Source of the DNA: Acidobacteriaceae bacterium TAA 166
Lineage (GTDB): Bacteria; Acidobacteriota; Terriglobia; Terriglobales; Acidobacteriaceae
Direction of reading: 5' to 3'
DNA length: 64,000 bases
Assembly (NCBI GenBank): GCA_000421065.1
Contig: ATWD01000001.1
Location: 4,270,001 to 4,334,000 of the forward strand
In this document: in pieces, positions 18,387-26,887 of the stretch
How positions within the stretch are numbered: position 1 is the first letter of the stretch
Layout of the letters: every line of letters begins with the position of its first letter
The notes under the pieces: generated by a model
Seen by the model: only the letters and a program-made list of their open reading frames with translations
What the model was told of the DNA's origin: nothing
Databases searched by the model: none
Position numbers and translations under genes: made by a program

Positions 18387-18709
18387 TTCCGTTGCGGTTT
18401 GCTTCGCCGGTTCACGATGGCGGGCAGGAGAGGCGCTTCAACTACAACGAAAAGGACCTGCTGGGAGATGACTTTGGTGCGAAGCTGGGTGCGGCTCTGG
18501 CTGCCGTGGTGGTTCAACAGGCCATGCCCGCTTACAAGACGGGATGGTACGTCGCGGATGTCTTGATTCCGATCGCGGAGAAACTCGCGGGCTTTTTAGA
18601 TCATCTACCCGCTGCCATGGAGAGCGATAATCGCAGCAACATGCTGACTGGAACGGCTGAGAGAGGGATGAGAGGGGGGGCGGCCCACGCAATGCTGCGC
18701 CCTGCATGA
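18359..18709 (+). CDS. continuation of the split membrane protein
   Basis: This frame opens at ATG inside the G-tract and has no separate ribosome binding site, so it is probably not an independent gene. It reads VIPLRFASP, then FNYNEKDLLGDDFGAKLGAA and a hydrophobic AALAAVVVQQAMPAY stretch with DVLIPIAEKLAGFL. The order is as expected after GDLLIWG in the upstream frame. It ends without recognisable TPR units and converges on cpoB with a 41-bp gap. Confidence 0.45.
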   Translation: MGGREKNTVIPLRFASPVHDGGQERRFNYNEKDLLGDDFGAKLGAALAAVVVQQAMPAYKTGWYVADVLIPIAEKLAGFLDHLPAAMESDNRSNMLTGTAERGMRGGAAHAMLRPA

Positions 18710-18750
18710 GGTGATGGGGTGGAGATTGTGTGGGGGGATGCGGGAAGGGA

Positions 18751-19752
18751 TTAGCGGCGGGGGGTTACGGTGACGCCCATGCCGCTGAGCTTGCTGCGGG
18801 CCTGCATGGCTTCGGGAGAGTTGGGGAAGCGCTGGATGAGGGCGCGGAGCTCTCGAATGCCGGCGTCGTTCTGCTTGAGCGAGATGAGGGCCTGTCCCTT
18901 GTGCAGATGCGCGGCCGGAACCTTGTTGGAGTCGGCGTACTGCTCGATGACGCGGTCGTAGTCTTTGACGGCGTCCTGGAAGTGGCCGGCGCGGTAGGCG
19001 ATCTCTCCCTGGTAGAAGGAGGCATTTCCGGCCAGGGGGTGGTCGGGGTAGTACTTCTGCACGTCGGAGAACTCTGAGCCGGCGAGCTGGTATTTGGCTC
19101 CCATGTAGTCGCCGAGGGCGGTCTTGTAGAGGTCATCGACGGGCGGCGCGGGGGGGGCGGCTGACGCGGTGGGCTGCGTGGCCGGAGCTGCCCCGGGCTG
19201 CGTGAGCTCGGACAGGGGCACTCCGGCGGAGGGCTTTCCCTTGCGCGTCACTGGCGCGGGGGTGGAGATGGGCGGGGCGGTATTGGGTGGGGGGGCGGTG
19301 TTATCGGCTGGGGGTGCGGCGCCGCCGGCGGGGGGAGTGTTGGCGTTGATCGACTGCTGCTGGCTCTGGATGTCCTGAGCGGCCTTCTCGAGGCGGGCGA
19401 GGCGGGCCTTGACCTCATCGAGGGAGTCATTGAGGGACTGGATCTGACCGGAGAGCTGGTCGAGCTTGCCGCCCTGGGCCTCTTGCCGGGTCTGGAGCTG
19501 CTTCTGCAGGAGGTCGATGTTCTGGGACATGCGGTTGACGGAGTCGGCGCTCTGCTGGATGAGGTCCTTCATGACGCCCATGCGCTCGTCGTTGGACTGC
19601 TGGAGACGGGCGACGGCGTCCTGGAGCTGCTGGACCTGGGTCTGGAGTTGCACCATGTCCTTGGAGACGGCGAAGGCGGGGGAGGCCGGGAGGAGAGAGC
19701 CGGCCAGGAGGGCGGAGGTGAGGAGGGTGGAACGTCCGAAGAAGATCTTCAT
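18751..19752 (-). CDS. cpoB: CpoB/YbgF, Tol-Pal-associated periplasmic protein
   Basis: CpoB couples the Tol-Pal machine to septal peptidoglycan synthesis in the periplasm. The protein has 333 residues from ATG 19752: a signal peptide ending AFA at about 28, a trimerising coiled coil (about 30-125, rich in Gln and Leu), a Pro/Ala linker (130-215) and about three TPR units from about 218 (ALGDYMGAKYQLA, SFYQGEIAYRAG, LHKGQALISLKQN). In most genomes it directly follows pal; here two opposite-strand genes intervene. Its stop is near that of the split membrane gene. Confidence 0.85.
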   Translation of the reverse strand: MKIFFGRSTLLTSALLAGSLLPASPAFAVSKDMVQLQTQVQQLQDAVARLQQSNDERMGVMKDLIQQSADSVNRMSQNIDLLQKQLQTRQEAQGGKLDQLSGQIQSLNDSLDEVKARLARLEKAAQDIQSQQQSINANTPPAGGAAPPADNTAPPPNTAPPISTPAPVTRKGKPSAGVPLSELTQPGAAPATQPTASAAPPAPPVDDLYKTALGDYMGAKYQLAGSEFSDVQKYYPDHPLAGNASFYQGEIAYRAGHFQDAVKDYDRVIEQYADSNKVPAAHLHKGQALISLKQNDAGIRELRALIQRFPNSPEAMQARSKLSGMGVTVTPRR

Positions 19753-20058
19753 AGCTGATGTGATTCTATGACGTCGTGGGGAGGATGAGTTTGGATTTGT
19801 GAAGGGGGAGGGGTGGCCTTGAGAACGGATGGCCCCTGGGCCGGTTCCCTTTGTAGGACTGGTTTGGGGCTGGGAGGGCATCTGGAAGGGGAGAGCACCT
19901 CCGGACGGCGTGTCAATCACGTTCCGTTGCTGGACTCGTTCCTGGACAGGGTCCTGAACGGGGGCGGCAGAAAAGAGGCCGCCCTTTCACTGGACAGTGA
20001 ACGACGGCGATGGGATACTCGCTGGCACCGGGCCCAGTCCATTTTTTTAAGAGGTCCT
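19753..20058. other. divergent intergenic region, 306 bp
   Basis: It lies between cpoB (leftward) and the PEP-CTERM gene (rightward) and must hold promoters for both. The perfect palindrome TTCACTG-GA-CAGTGAA at 19986-20001 is the one clear element. Confidence 0.45.
19986..20001. promoter_or_regulatory. 16-bp palindrome, operator candidate
   Basis: TTCACTG-GA-CAGTGAA is a perfect inverted repeat 58 bases upstream of the PEP-CTERM protein start. Its position fits a repressor or activator site; the regulator is unknown. Confidence 0.35.
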
Positions 20059-20898
20059 ATGCGCAGAAGAGTTTATGCCCTGCAGCTCCTGGTTTTGGCA
20101 GCGATGGGCTGCTGTCATGCCCATGCCGACTCGATCGCTACCTCGGTGCTCGCCCACGCTTCGGACGGCCCGAACACCAACTTCAGTTGTATGCATACGG
20201 GAACGAATACGGCGTCCTGCGCTTCGACCTCGGTCACGGGCAAGGCTGCGGGGGGCGCCGATGTCAATCCGGACGGGTCGATAGCGCTGAGCGCGTCGGC
20301 TACCGTCGCGTACGAAGCAAATGTCACGACGACGGGCGATATCTCCGATGTACTCACCGTGAATGACCCGAAGGCCGCCTTTCTGGTCTTCTCGAACAGC
20401 GTTACGGGAGCGATTGATGCAAGCTGCGCGGGAAGGAACGGTGCGGGCCAGTGTACTTACGGCGCAGCGACTTACGTGCAGATCAATGTGAACAACAATT
20501 TCGCGGATCTGGTCAACACCTATACGATGGGGGACCCTCTGGTTCCGACCGGCGATTCTCCGATCGCGACGGTGCATATGCCGGTGGGAGGGTCGAATGC
20601 GGTCTCGATCGCGCTTACACCGGGCGCTCCGCTGGATCTGGGGATCGCTACGATCCTCTCTGTCTCCGTGACCGCCGATTCGGGCGCAACGGGAAGTATC
20701 ACCGGAGAGCTGGACTACCCGCCGATAATCCAGGTTCTCGACGCGAATGGGAACGTCATCCCGGATGCGATCATCGGGTCCGCGGACGGCTATGACTATT
20801 CTCCTACGCCGACAAGTCCCGTGCCGGAGCCGGGGTTTCTGCCGATTGAGATCGGTGTGCTTTCGTTCTTTGGCTGGAGACGGCTGCGGCACTTGTAG
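20059..20898 (+). CDS. PEP-CTERM sorting-domain protein
   Basis: This 279-residue exported protein has a signal peptide (about 1-24, ending HAHA) and a body of beta-strand-like sequence rich in Thr, Ala, Asn and Gly. Its C-terminal 25 residues form a PEP-CTERM signal: VPEPG at about 255-259, a hydrophobic span (IEIGVLSFFGW) and the basic end RRLRHL. PEP-CTERM proteins are processed by exosortase and often go to the outer surface or matrix; no exosortase gene is in the window. ATG 20059 is chosen for AAGAGG upstream and the signal peptide. Two Cys pairs may form disulfides. Confidence 0.85.
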   Translation: MRRRVYALQLLVLAAMGCCHAHADSIATSVLAHASDGPNTNFSCMHTGTNTASCASTSVTGKAAGGADVNPDGSIALSASATVAYEANVTTTGDISDVLTVNDPKAAFLVFSNSVTGAIDASCAGRNGAGQCTYGAATYVQINVNNNFADLVNTYTMGDPLVPTGDSPIATVHMPVGGSNAVSIALTPGAPLDLGIATILSVSVTADSGATGSITGELDYPPIIQVLDANGNVIPDAIIGSADGYDYSPTPTSPVPEPGFLPIEIGVLSFFGWRRLRHL

Positions 20899-20960
20899 GT
20901 CTATGGTGGCGCGGACAATCAGCGATAGCTTTGGTCCTGGGAGGCGCTAGGATTATATGC

Positions 20961-21719
20961 GTGAAACACGCATTAGCAGTCCTCTTTCTTGCGCTAGCTT
21001 GCTCGGTCGCCGGCGGTCAGCTGATCGAAGTGCATGGACGTCGTCTGTTCTTAGACTGCCTAGGTGATGCGAAGGGAGACACCGTCATCTTGATTGCAGG
21101 CGGAGGTGGCACGACCGAAACCTGGAACAAGGTTCAGCTGCCTATCTCGCACTTCGCACGCGTTTGCAGCTACGACCGCCTTGGTCTTGGGCGCAGCGAT
21201 CCTCTTCCGAAGGGGCAACAACAATCGGTGAGCGCTATTATCTCCGATCTGGAAGGTCTCTTGAAGGCAGCAACGATCAGGCCGCCTTATATCCTAGTTG
21301 GCCACTCCATCGGTGGATTGTATGCTCGCGCTTACGACAGAGATCATGATTCCCAAGTAGCCGGGATGGTCTTCATCGATTCGTCCCACGAGGAACAGAT
21401 CTGGAGATTCGCCCAAGGGGAACCTGATGCCTTGGCGGAATATCCGCAATGGCAAGATCAAAACTTCATGCGTTCACAAGGATTTCTCCCGCCGGGAGAG
21501 CGTCTCCGATGGACGTTCACCAAGCCGTTGGTTGTCTTGGAGCATGCAATCCCAAACGATCCTGTTTGGCATGCGATGCAAGAGGATCTTGCCAGCCGTT
21601 CTCCCAAAAGTCATTTTGTCGTTGCAGCGGAAAGCAGCCACTACATTCAAAAGATTCAGCCGGCACTTGTGATCGATGCGACCCATGACATAGTTCGTCA
21701 ATGCGAAGATCGCCGATAG
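20961..21719 (+). CDS. alpha/beta hydrolase, probably exported
   Basis: This 252-residue protein starts from a GTG and has a hydrophobic N-terminus (KHALAVLFLALACSVAGG) resembling a signal or lipoprotein sequence. The fold is clear: an oxyanion region with AGGGGTTETW, nucleophile Ser in VGHSIGG at about residue 117, and a probable catalytic His in ESSHYIQ near 232. Substrate unknown. An upstream TTG (20931) is a less likely start. It sits between pal and the PEP-CTERM gene on the strand opposite to the Tol-Pal genes. Confidence 0.8.
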   Translation: MKHALAVLFLALACSVAGGQLIEVHGRRLFLDCLGDAKGDTVILIAGGGGTTETWNKVQLPISHFARVCSYDRLGLGRSDPLPKGQQQSVSAIISDLEGLLKAATIRPPYILVGHSIGGLYARAYDRDHDSQVAGMVFIDSSHEEQIWRFAQGEPDALAEYPQWQDQNFMRSQGFLPPGERLRWTFTKPLVVLEHAIPNDPVWHAMQEDLASRSPKSHFVVAAESSHYIQKIQPALVIDATHDIVRQCEDRR

Positions 21720-21872
21720 GGACAGTATTGCAGGGAACGGTGAGAGCGCTTCTCAGGACTTATCTAGGCGGAAGAAAAATCAAGCCTCTCCCGGAGCAGA
21801 TGGATTCGCTTCGGGAGAGGCTGGTGGTGGATGAGAGGAAGTGGATTCGCGACCGTAGGATCGGCAGCCTAT

Positions 21873-22634
21873 TTAGCGGTCGAGGGAGAACTGGGCGCGG
21901 CGGTTTTGCTGCCAGCAGCTCTCGCTCTCTTCGGAGCAGAACTGCTTTTCCTTGCCGTAGCTGATGACGCGGATGCGGGTGGCGGCGACGCCGGCGTTGA
22001 CCAGGGCGGTCTTGGCGGCGTTGGCGCGGTTTTCGCCGAGGGCGAGGTTGTACTCGGCCGATCCGCGGTCGTCGCAGTAGCCGCCGATGACGATCTTGAT
22101 GGCGGAGTGCGAGTTGAGATAGCTGGCCGCGGTCTGGGCCGCGCTCTGGGCGTCGGGGCGGAGGTCGTAGCTGTCGTAGTCGAAGAAGACGTCCTTCACG
22201 TTCTGGTGGAAGGCGGCCTCGGAGCCCATGTCGCCGTTGTCGCTGGGATTGGAGGGAGCCTGGGGAACGCGGACGGTGACGCGGACGTTGGCCTCGGTGC
22301 TTCCGCCTTCACCTTTGGCGGTGAGGTGGAAGTTGGTGGAGGTGGAAGGGGTCACGGTTTGGGTGCCGTTGACGGGGACCTCGCCGACGCCGTCGATGGT
22401 GACGGAGGTGGCGTTCTGGGTGCGCCAGTTGAGGACGACGGACTGGCCGACGTCGATGGCGGAGGGCTCGGCGGTGAGGTTGGCGGTGGGAGCCGGCTGG
22501 GTGGAGGGCATGGGGCCGAGGGAGGCCGGGTTCACGGGCTGTTCCTTCTTGTGGCAGCCGGTGACTGCGCCGAGGGCGGCGACGAGGGTGATGGCAACCA
22601 GGGCTTGGCGATAGCGGGCGGAGGATAGATTCAT
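21873..22634 (-). CDS. pal: Pal, peptidoglycan-associated lipoprotein with Ig-like insert
   Basis: Pal anchors the outer membrane to peptidoglycan. The 253-residue protein has the lipobox AVTGC with acylated Cys27. An Ig-like domain of about 80 residues (TANLTAEPSAIDVGQSV... to VTVRVP, about 45-125) is absent from proteobacterial Pal. The OmpA-like domain (about 140-253) follows, with VFFDYDSYDLR, GGYCDDRGSAEYN and RANAAKTAL. The ATG at 22634 places the signal peptide at the start. It lies 103 bp after tolB on the same strand. Confidence 0.93.
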   Translation of the reverse strand: MNLSSARYRQALVAITLVAALGAVTGCHKKEQPVNPASLGPMPSTQPAPTANLTAEPSAIDVGQSVVLNWRTQNATSVTIDGVGEVPVNGTQTVTPSTSTNFHLTAKGEGGSTEANVRVTVRVPQAPSNPSDNGDMGSEAAFHQNVKDVFFDYDSYDLRPDAQSAAQTAASYLNSHSAIKIVIGGYCDDRGSAEYNLALGENRANAAKTALVNAGVAATRIRVISYGKEKQFCSEESESCWQQNRRAQFSLDR

Positions 22635-22737
22635 GAGGGCCTCTTTGTTCTCTCTTTTCTTCAATCTGTTGCTCGAAACTCTTACAAACACTTCTAGAAA
22701 ATTTTTACAGAAGACTGCTTAAAACGATGGCCGCGGG

Positions 22738-24099
22738 CTACTTCCAGCTCCAGTTGGGCATGTCGGCTCCGGGGCCGGTGAGGTTTTTGCGGCCGGTTCC
22801 GTCGGCCAGCATGGAGATGATATGGGTGTTGGCTCCGCCGCCGTTCGAGAAGACGATGTGGCGACCGTCGGGGGACCAGGAGGGAAAGTCGCAGCGGCCG
22901 ATGTCGTGGGTGACCTGGATCCAGCGCTTGGTGGCGATCTCCATGACGTAGATGTCCTGTCCGCCGGGGGCTCCGGGGCCGTACTTGCGGTTCCAGGCGA
23001 AGGCGAGGAACTGGCCGTTGGGGGACCAGGAGACGGAGGTGGCGTAGCCGCCGTCGGTGAGGCGGGTGACGGCGGAGCCGTCGGCATCCATGATGTAGAG
23101 CTGGGGCAGGCCGGTGCGTCCGCTGATCCAGGCGATCTGGGAGCCGGTTTTGGGATTGAAGACGGGGGAGACGTCGGGGCCGCGGAAGCTGGTGACGCGG
23201 CGGGAGCCTCCGCCGTTGGAGTCGGCGATGTAGATCTCGGGGTCTCCGGTGCGGGAGGAGGAGAAGGCGAGGTCGTGTCCGTTGGGCGACCACGCGGGCG
23301 AGAGGTTGGTTCCGCCGCCGGAGGAGAAGTTGACCATGCGGTTGAGCAGAAGGGAGTACGTGCGGATCTGGAAGCCGTCGTGGCCGAGTGAGGAGAAGGC
23401 GATGCGGCTGTTGTCGGGCGAGACGCGAGGGGAGATAGAGACGGTGCCGAGGTGGGTGATCTGGTGCTGGTTGGCGCCGTCGTAGTCCATGGCCCAGATC
23501 TCCTTGTTGCCGCCGGCGAACTTGACGTAGTAGATCTTGGTCTCGGCGATACCGGGGGTGCCACCGCCGAGGCGGAAGATGATCTCGTCGGCGAAGCGGT
23601 GGGCGATGAGGCGGGCGTTCTCTTCGTTGGCCTCTTCGTTATATTGCTTGGAGAGGACCTGGGGAAACTGGGTGTTCTTGGCGTCGAAGAGGAGGCCGTT
23701 GACGGTGATGCGTCCGCCGGAGGCTCCGAAGGCCCCAAAGGCGACCATGGCGGCGTTGACGGGGGCGTTGGCGTACTGGGGGAGGTTGATCTCATTGGCA
23801 GCGCCGGGGGTGGAGGGGGGGAGCATGGACTTCGAGACCATGTCGAAGATGCCGGCGGTGGAGAGGTCGTTGAAGAGGGTGGAGTCGAAGGTCTGCTTGA
23901 GGGGGGCTGCCTGCGGATCGGCTGCGGTGGCCTTAAAGTCGGCGACGGCGAGGCGGATGTTGGAGACGCCGGAGGAGGTCTCGGTCTTGAACCAGTCCTG
24001 GGCGTGGAGGGCGGCGGCGGAAAAGAGGAGGGCGGCGGCCGCGAGGAGCAGGAGCCTGGACCGGTGCAGGGACAGGGGTCGAGCAGAACGGTAGTTCAT
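22738..24099 (-). CDS. tolB: TolB, periplasmic beta-propeller of Tol-Pal
   Basis: This 453-residue protein from ATG 24099 has a signal peptide ending near ALHA (33), an N-terminal alpha/beta domain, and a six-bladed propeller of WD40-like TolB repeats: EIWAMDYDGAN, RIAFSSLGHDGFQ, LSPAWSPNGHDLAFSSSRTG, and SWSPNGQFLAFAW. TolB binds Pal and the TolA C-terminus. It is followed by pal. Upstream, where tolA would be expected, lies the dehydratase gene in opposite orientation. Confidence 0.93.
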   Translation of the reverse strand: MNYRSARPLSLHRSRLLLLAAAALLFSAAALHAQDWFKTETSSGVSNIRLAVADFKATAADPQAAPLKQTFDSTLFNDLSTAGIFDMVSKSMLPPSTPGAANEINLPQYANAPVNAAMVAFGAFGASGGRITVNGLLFDAKNTQFPQVLSKQYNEEANEENARLIAHRFADEIIFRLGGGTPGIAETKIYYVKFAGGNKEIWAMDYDGANQHQITHLGTVSISPRVSPDNSRIAFSSLGHDGFQIRTYSLLLNRMVNFSSGGGTNLSPAWSPNGHDLAFSSSRTGDPEIYIADSNGGGSRRVTSFRGPDVSPVFNPKTGSQIAWISGRTGLPQLYIMDADGSAVTRLTDGGYATSVSWSPNGQFLAFAWNRKYGPGAPGGQDIYVMEIATKRWIQVTHDIGRCDFPSWSPDGRHIVFSNGGGANTHIISMLADGTGRKNLTGPGADMPNWSWK

Positions 24100-24177
24100 C
24101 ACTTTTATCGTAGACGCAAAGAGGGCGCGAGGATATGACCTTCTTGTGGGAATCAAGCGGTGTACGGGGAAGGCGAG

Positions 24178-24345
24178 GCGCTGCCGCGCGGGCGTCCTAT
24201 GCGGACGGCACCCACTTCGTGGGGTGCGTACCGCCTTTGGCGCGGGCCTCCCGTTGGTCGGCGCGAAGTTTATGCAAGCAAGCGATCAACGGGAGCCTCG
24301 ACCCGAAGGGAGTACACGCGTCACGGAGGGTGCGCTTTAGGAAGA
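24178..24345. repeat. family A repeat, variant copy
   Basis: It begins GCGCTGCCGCGCGGGCGTCC and keeps the inner CTCCCGTTGGTCG, the complementary CAACGGGAGCC, GAAGGGAGTACACGCGTCAC and a diverged end. The GGGCGTCC...CGGACGG variant is shared with the copy after the dehydratase gene. Confidence 0.75.
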
Positions 24346-24355
24346 CACACTTTAG

Positions 24356-24403
24356 GCCGCCGCGCTTATAGGCCGCCGCGCTTATAGGACGATGCGCTTA
24401 TAG
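24356..24403. repeat. 16-bp tandem repeat, 3 units
   Basis: GCCGCCGCGCTTATAG occurs twice in a row and is followed by GACGATGCGCTTATAG. A weaker partial unit (TGCGCTTTAG) precedes it at the edge of the family A copy. Confidence 0.8.
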
Positions 24404-24416
24404 ATTGATCAGCCAC

Positions 24417-24456
24417 TTGCAGATCTTTATCCGTTATTTGCATATCTTTTTATCCG
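24417..24456. repeat. two AT-rich near-direct repeats
   Basis: TTGCAGATCTTTATCCG and TTGCATATCTTTTTATCCG follow each other with 4 bases between, then TTGCAG again at 24461. They lie about 100 bases before the dehydratase start and could be paired protein-binding sites. Confidence 0.4.
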
Positions 24457-24541
24457 TCCCTTGCAGCCATCTAAAGGCCGATGCGATCTAGGACAGGTGT
24501 CTGTGGCTGGAGTGGAGTCTCAGTGTAAGCTTCTCGGTGTC

Positions 24542-25894
24542 ATGACGATGAATCGACGGAACCTTTTGAAGATGGCCGCGGCCTCGATGGCGTGCGGTAT
24601 GGGTGCTCCTCTGCTTGAACAGGAGTCGCGGGCTGAGGCACAGGTAGCGAAGGCGACCAAGGGGATGCCGGCGCCGAAGATCAAGGACATCAGCGTGATC
24701 GAGTGCGAGCCGGCGGGCTCGCGGCTGACGGTGGTGAAGATCACGACCGATCAGGATGGTCTTTACGGCTATGGCTGCGGAACGTTTACGCAGAGAGCGG
24801 AGCTGGTGAAGCCGGCGGTGGACCGTTATCTGAAGCCTTTGCTGCTGGGCAAGACGACCGACCGGATCGAGGACATCTGGTGGACGTGCTATGACAGCTC
24901 GTACTGGAAGAACGGGCCGGTGCTGAATAACGCGATTAGCGGGATCGACGAGGCGCTTTGGGATATTAAGGGGCGACAGGCGGGAATGCCGGTGTATCAG
25001 CTGCTGGGCGGCAAGGTCCGCGAGGCGGTGGATCTCTATGCGCACGCGGATGGCGCAGATTTTCCCGACGTGGTGGCCGCAGCGAAGCAGTATATGGACC
25101 AGGGGTTCCGTAATGTGCGGGTGCAGATCGGGGTTCCGGGGATGGCGGGATATGGTTCGCGCAGCGGTGGGCAGTCGAACTATAAGCCGCTGCACGACAA
25201 GCCGTTCTTCGAGCCTGCGGCCTATATGAGGCGGGCGTTGAAGATGCTCGAGACCTGCCGCGCGCAGCTGGGCGAGGAGGTGAACCTGCTGCATGACGTG
25301 CATGAGCGGCTGTCGCCGAATCAGGCTGTTGAGTTCTGCAAGCAGGCGGAGAAGATCAACATGTTCTTTATCGAGGATCCGCTGTCTCCGGAGGATATTG
25401 CTTATTTCAAGCAGATTCGCGAGAACTGCGCGACGCCGATTGCGATGGGCGAGCTGTTCAACTCGCCGCATGAGTGGAGGCCGCTGATTGAGGGGCGGCT
25501 GATCGACTATATCCGGTGCCATCTGTCGCAGCTGGGAGGTCTGACGCCGAGCCGCAAGGTGGCGCTGATCGCGGAGAACTTTGGGGTGAAGACGGCGTGG
25601 CATGGGCCAGGGGATGTTTCGCCGGTGGGACATATGGCGCAGATCACGCTGGATATTGTGAGCTCGAACTTCGGGATCCAGGAGTACACGCCGTTCAATG
25701 ACCGGACGAAGCAGATCTTTCATGGGTGCCCGGAGATGCGGGAGGGGTACTTCTGGGTGAATGAGGCTCCGGGATGGGGGATCGAGATCGATGAGAAGGA
25801 GGCGGCGAAGGCTCCGTTTACTGCGAGTAAGAATGGTTTGAATGGAGGGTGGGGGGAGATTCGACGGCCGGATGGGACGGTGATTAAGCAGTAG
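24542..25894 (+). CDS. Tat-exported enolase-superfamily dehydratase (mannonate dehydratase-like)
   Basis: This 450-residue protein has a twin-arginine leader (NRRNLLKMAAASMACGMG) followed by the D-mannonate/D-gluconate dehydratase (ManD/RspA) fold. Visible active-site elements are LHDVHERLSP with Asp252 and His254, Glu278 (FFIEDPLSPED) and Glu304 (AMGELF) as Mg2+ ligands, and the late TAWHGPGDVSPVGHMA. ManD enzymes are normally cytoplasmic; export points to a periplasmic sugar-acid or related substrate. ATG 24542 is used, and 24548 is an alternative two codons on. It is flanked by family A repeats and interrupts the Tol-Pal cluster on the opposite strand. Confidence 0.82.
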   Translation: MTMNRRNLLKMAAASMACGMGAPLLEQESRAEAQVAKATKGMPAPKIKDISVIECEPAGSRLTVVKITTDQDGLYGYGCGTFTQRAELVKPAVDRYLKPLLLGKTTDRIEDIWWTCYDSSYWKNGPVLNNAISGIDEALWDIKGRQAGMPVYQLLGGKVREAVDLYAHADGADFPDVVAAAKQYMDQGFRNVRVQIGVPGMAGYGSRSGGQSNYKPLHDKPFFEPAAYMRRALKMLETCRAQLGEEVNLLHDVHERLSPNQAVEFCKQAEKINMFFIEDPLSPEDIAYFKQIRENCATPIAMGELFNSPHEWRPLIEGRLIDYIRCHLSQLGGLTPSRKVALIAENFGVKTAWHGPGDVSPVGHMAQITLDIVSSNFGIQEYTPFNDRTKQIFHGCPEMREGYFWVNEAPGWGIEIDEKEAAKAPFTASKNGLNGGWGEIRRPDGTVIKQ

Positions 25895-25901
25895 GAGATG
25901 A

Positions 25902-26052
25902 GCGCCGCCGCGCGGGCGTCCTGCTCGGACGGTTACTCCGTGATGTGTGTACCCCCTTTGGGGTAGAGCTTCCGTTGGTCGCTTACAGAAATCTTTGCGG
26001 CGACCAGACGCGTTACAAAGTGACCGTCCTATGCGCAGGTGAGCTGTCGCGT
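25902..26052. repeat. family A repeat, variant copy
   Basis: It begins GCGCCGCCGCGCGGGCGTCC, then has CGGACGG and CTTCCGTTGGTCG, and ends with CGTTACAAAGTGACCG, TGCGCAGG. It starts eight bases after the dehydratase stop, in the same orientation and variant type as the copy upstream of that gene. Confidence 0.7.
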
Positions 26053-26083
26053 CCGCGGTTAGTCTCCATCCCGGGCAATCGGA

Positions 26084-26878
26084 TTACTGGGTGTAGTGGA
26101 AGGTGTATTCGACGGTGATGTGATCGCCTGCGGGGAGCGGACCGAAGCCTTCTACGCGCTGGATAGCGCGGAGGGCGGAGCGGTCGAGGGTGGGGGAGCC
26201 GCTGGAGGTCTCGAGGCGCGGGTTGGAGGGAGTGCCGGCGCGGTCGATGTCGAAGACGACCACGACGCTCTTACCGGCCGAGGCACGGGGGTCGGCCTCC
26301 TGGGTGTACCAGTTCTGCGCAACGGTGCGGTTGACGATGTTGACGTAATAGGCGAAGCGGGAACCGAAGGTGCGGTCCTGCACCATGGCCGAGGCGGTGC
26401 CGTTCTTGAGCTCGAGCGTGGACTGCGGGATACGGATTCCGGCGGTCTCGCCGGTGGGGGCCTTGGTGGGCTGCGGGGGAGCGGGCTGGGGATGCTTGGG
26501 CGGCGGCGGCGCGGGTTTCTCTTCGACCTTGGGCTGCTTGGGGAGCTTCTTTTCGGGGATGGGGAGCTCGTCGGGCTTGGGGGCCTCGATGGTCTGTTCT
26601 TTGGTCACGACAGGAACGGGACTGGGGGCGTCGGAGGTGAGGACGCCGTTGTCGAACTCGCGCTGTTTCGGAGGCAATGGAAGCGAGGAGACCATGGTGG
26701 CCTGGATGGCTCCGGCGGTGGCGGCGTTTTCGCCCCAGGAGTGGCCGCGATGCTGGAAGTAGGCGAGCGCTCCGATGGCGACGGCGATGACGGCGTGGAG
26801 GACGAGCGAGAGAAAGAGGTCTCGGCGCAGAGGGTCGTCTGCAAAGTTCTCGTCGGGATTCCAGCGGAGGTCGGCCAT
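26084..26878 (-). CDS. TolA/TonB-type energy transducer
   Basis: This 264-residue inner-membrane protein would transmit proton-motive force from the TolQR motor to periplasmic partners. It has a short cytoplasmic N-terminus, one span at about 21-41, a Pro/Lys-rich linker (about 85-145, with PAPPPPKHPQPAPPQP) and a TonB/TolA C-terminal domain from about 170 (YYVNIVNRTVAQNWY... VVVVFDIDRAG). Its position after tolQ and tolR supports the TolA role, although the C-domain is TonB-like in annotation terms. Three A-rich 26-nt units precede it. Confidence 0.85.
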   Translation of the reverse strand: MADLRWNPDENFADDPLRRDLFLSLVLHAVIAVAIGALAYFQHRGHSWGENAATAGAIQATMVSSLPLPPKQREFDNGVLTSDAPSPVPVVTKEQTIEAPKPDELPIPEKKLPKQPKVEEKPAPPPPKHPQPAPPQPTKAPTGETAGIRIPQSTLELKNGTASAMVQDRTFGSRFAYYVNIVNRTVAQNWYTQEADPRASAGKSVVVVFDIDRAGTPSNPRLETSSGSPTLDRSALRAIQRVEGFGPLPAGDHITVEYTFHYTQ

Positions 26879-26887
26879 GGGTTCTAT

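Larger units (their letters stand above)
24100..24541. other. divergent intergenic region, 442 bp, filled with repeats
   Basis: It lies between tolB (leftward) and the dehydratase gene (rightward). It holds a family A repeat (24178-24345), three 16-bp tandem units (24356-24403) and two AT-rich near-repeats (24417-24433 and 24438-24456). No gene is seen. Confidence 0.6.

Noticed and set aside
24178..24456. CRISPR-like array suggested by clustered repeats
   Set aside because: The units are directly adjacent or near-adjacent, without spacers of even length, and no cas gene is nearby.
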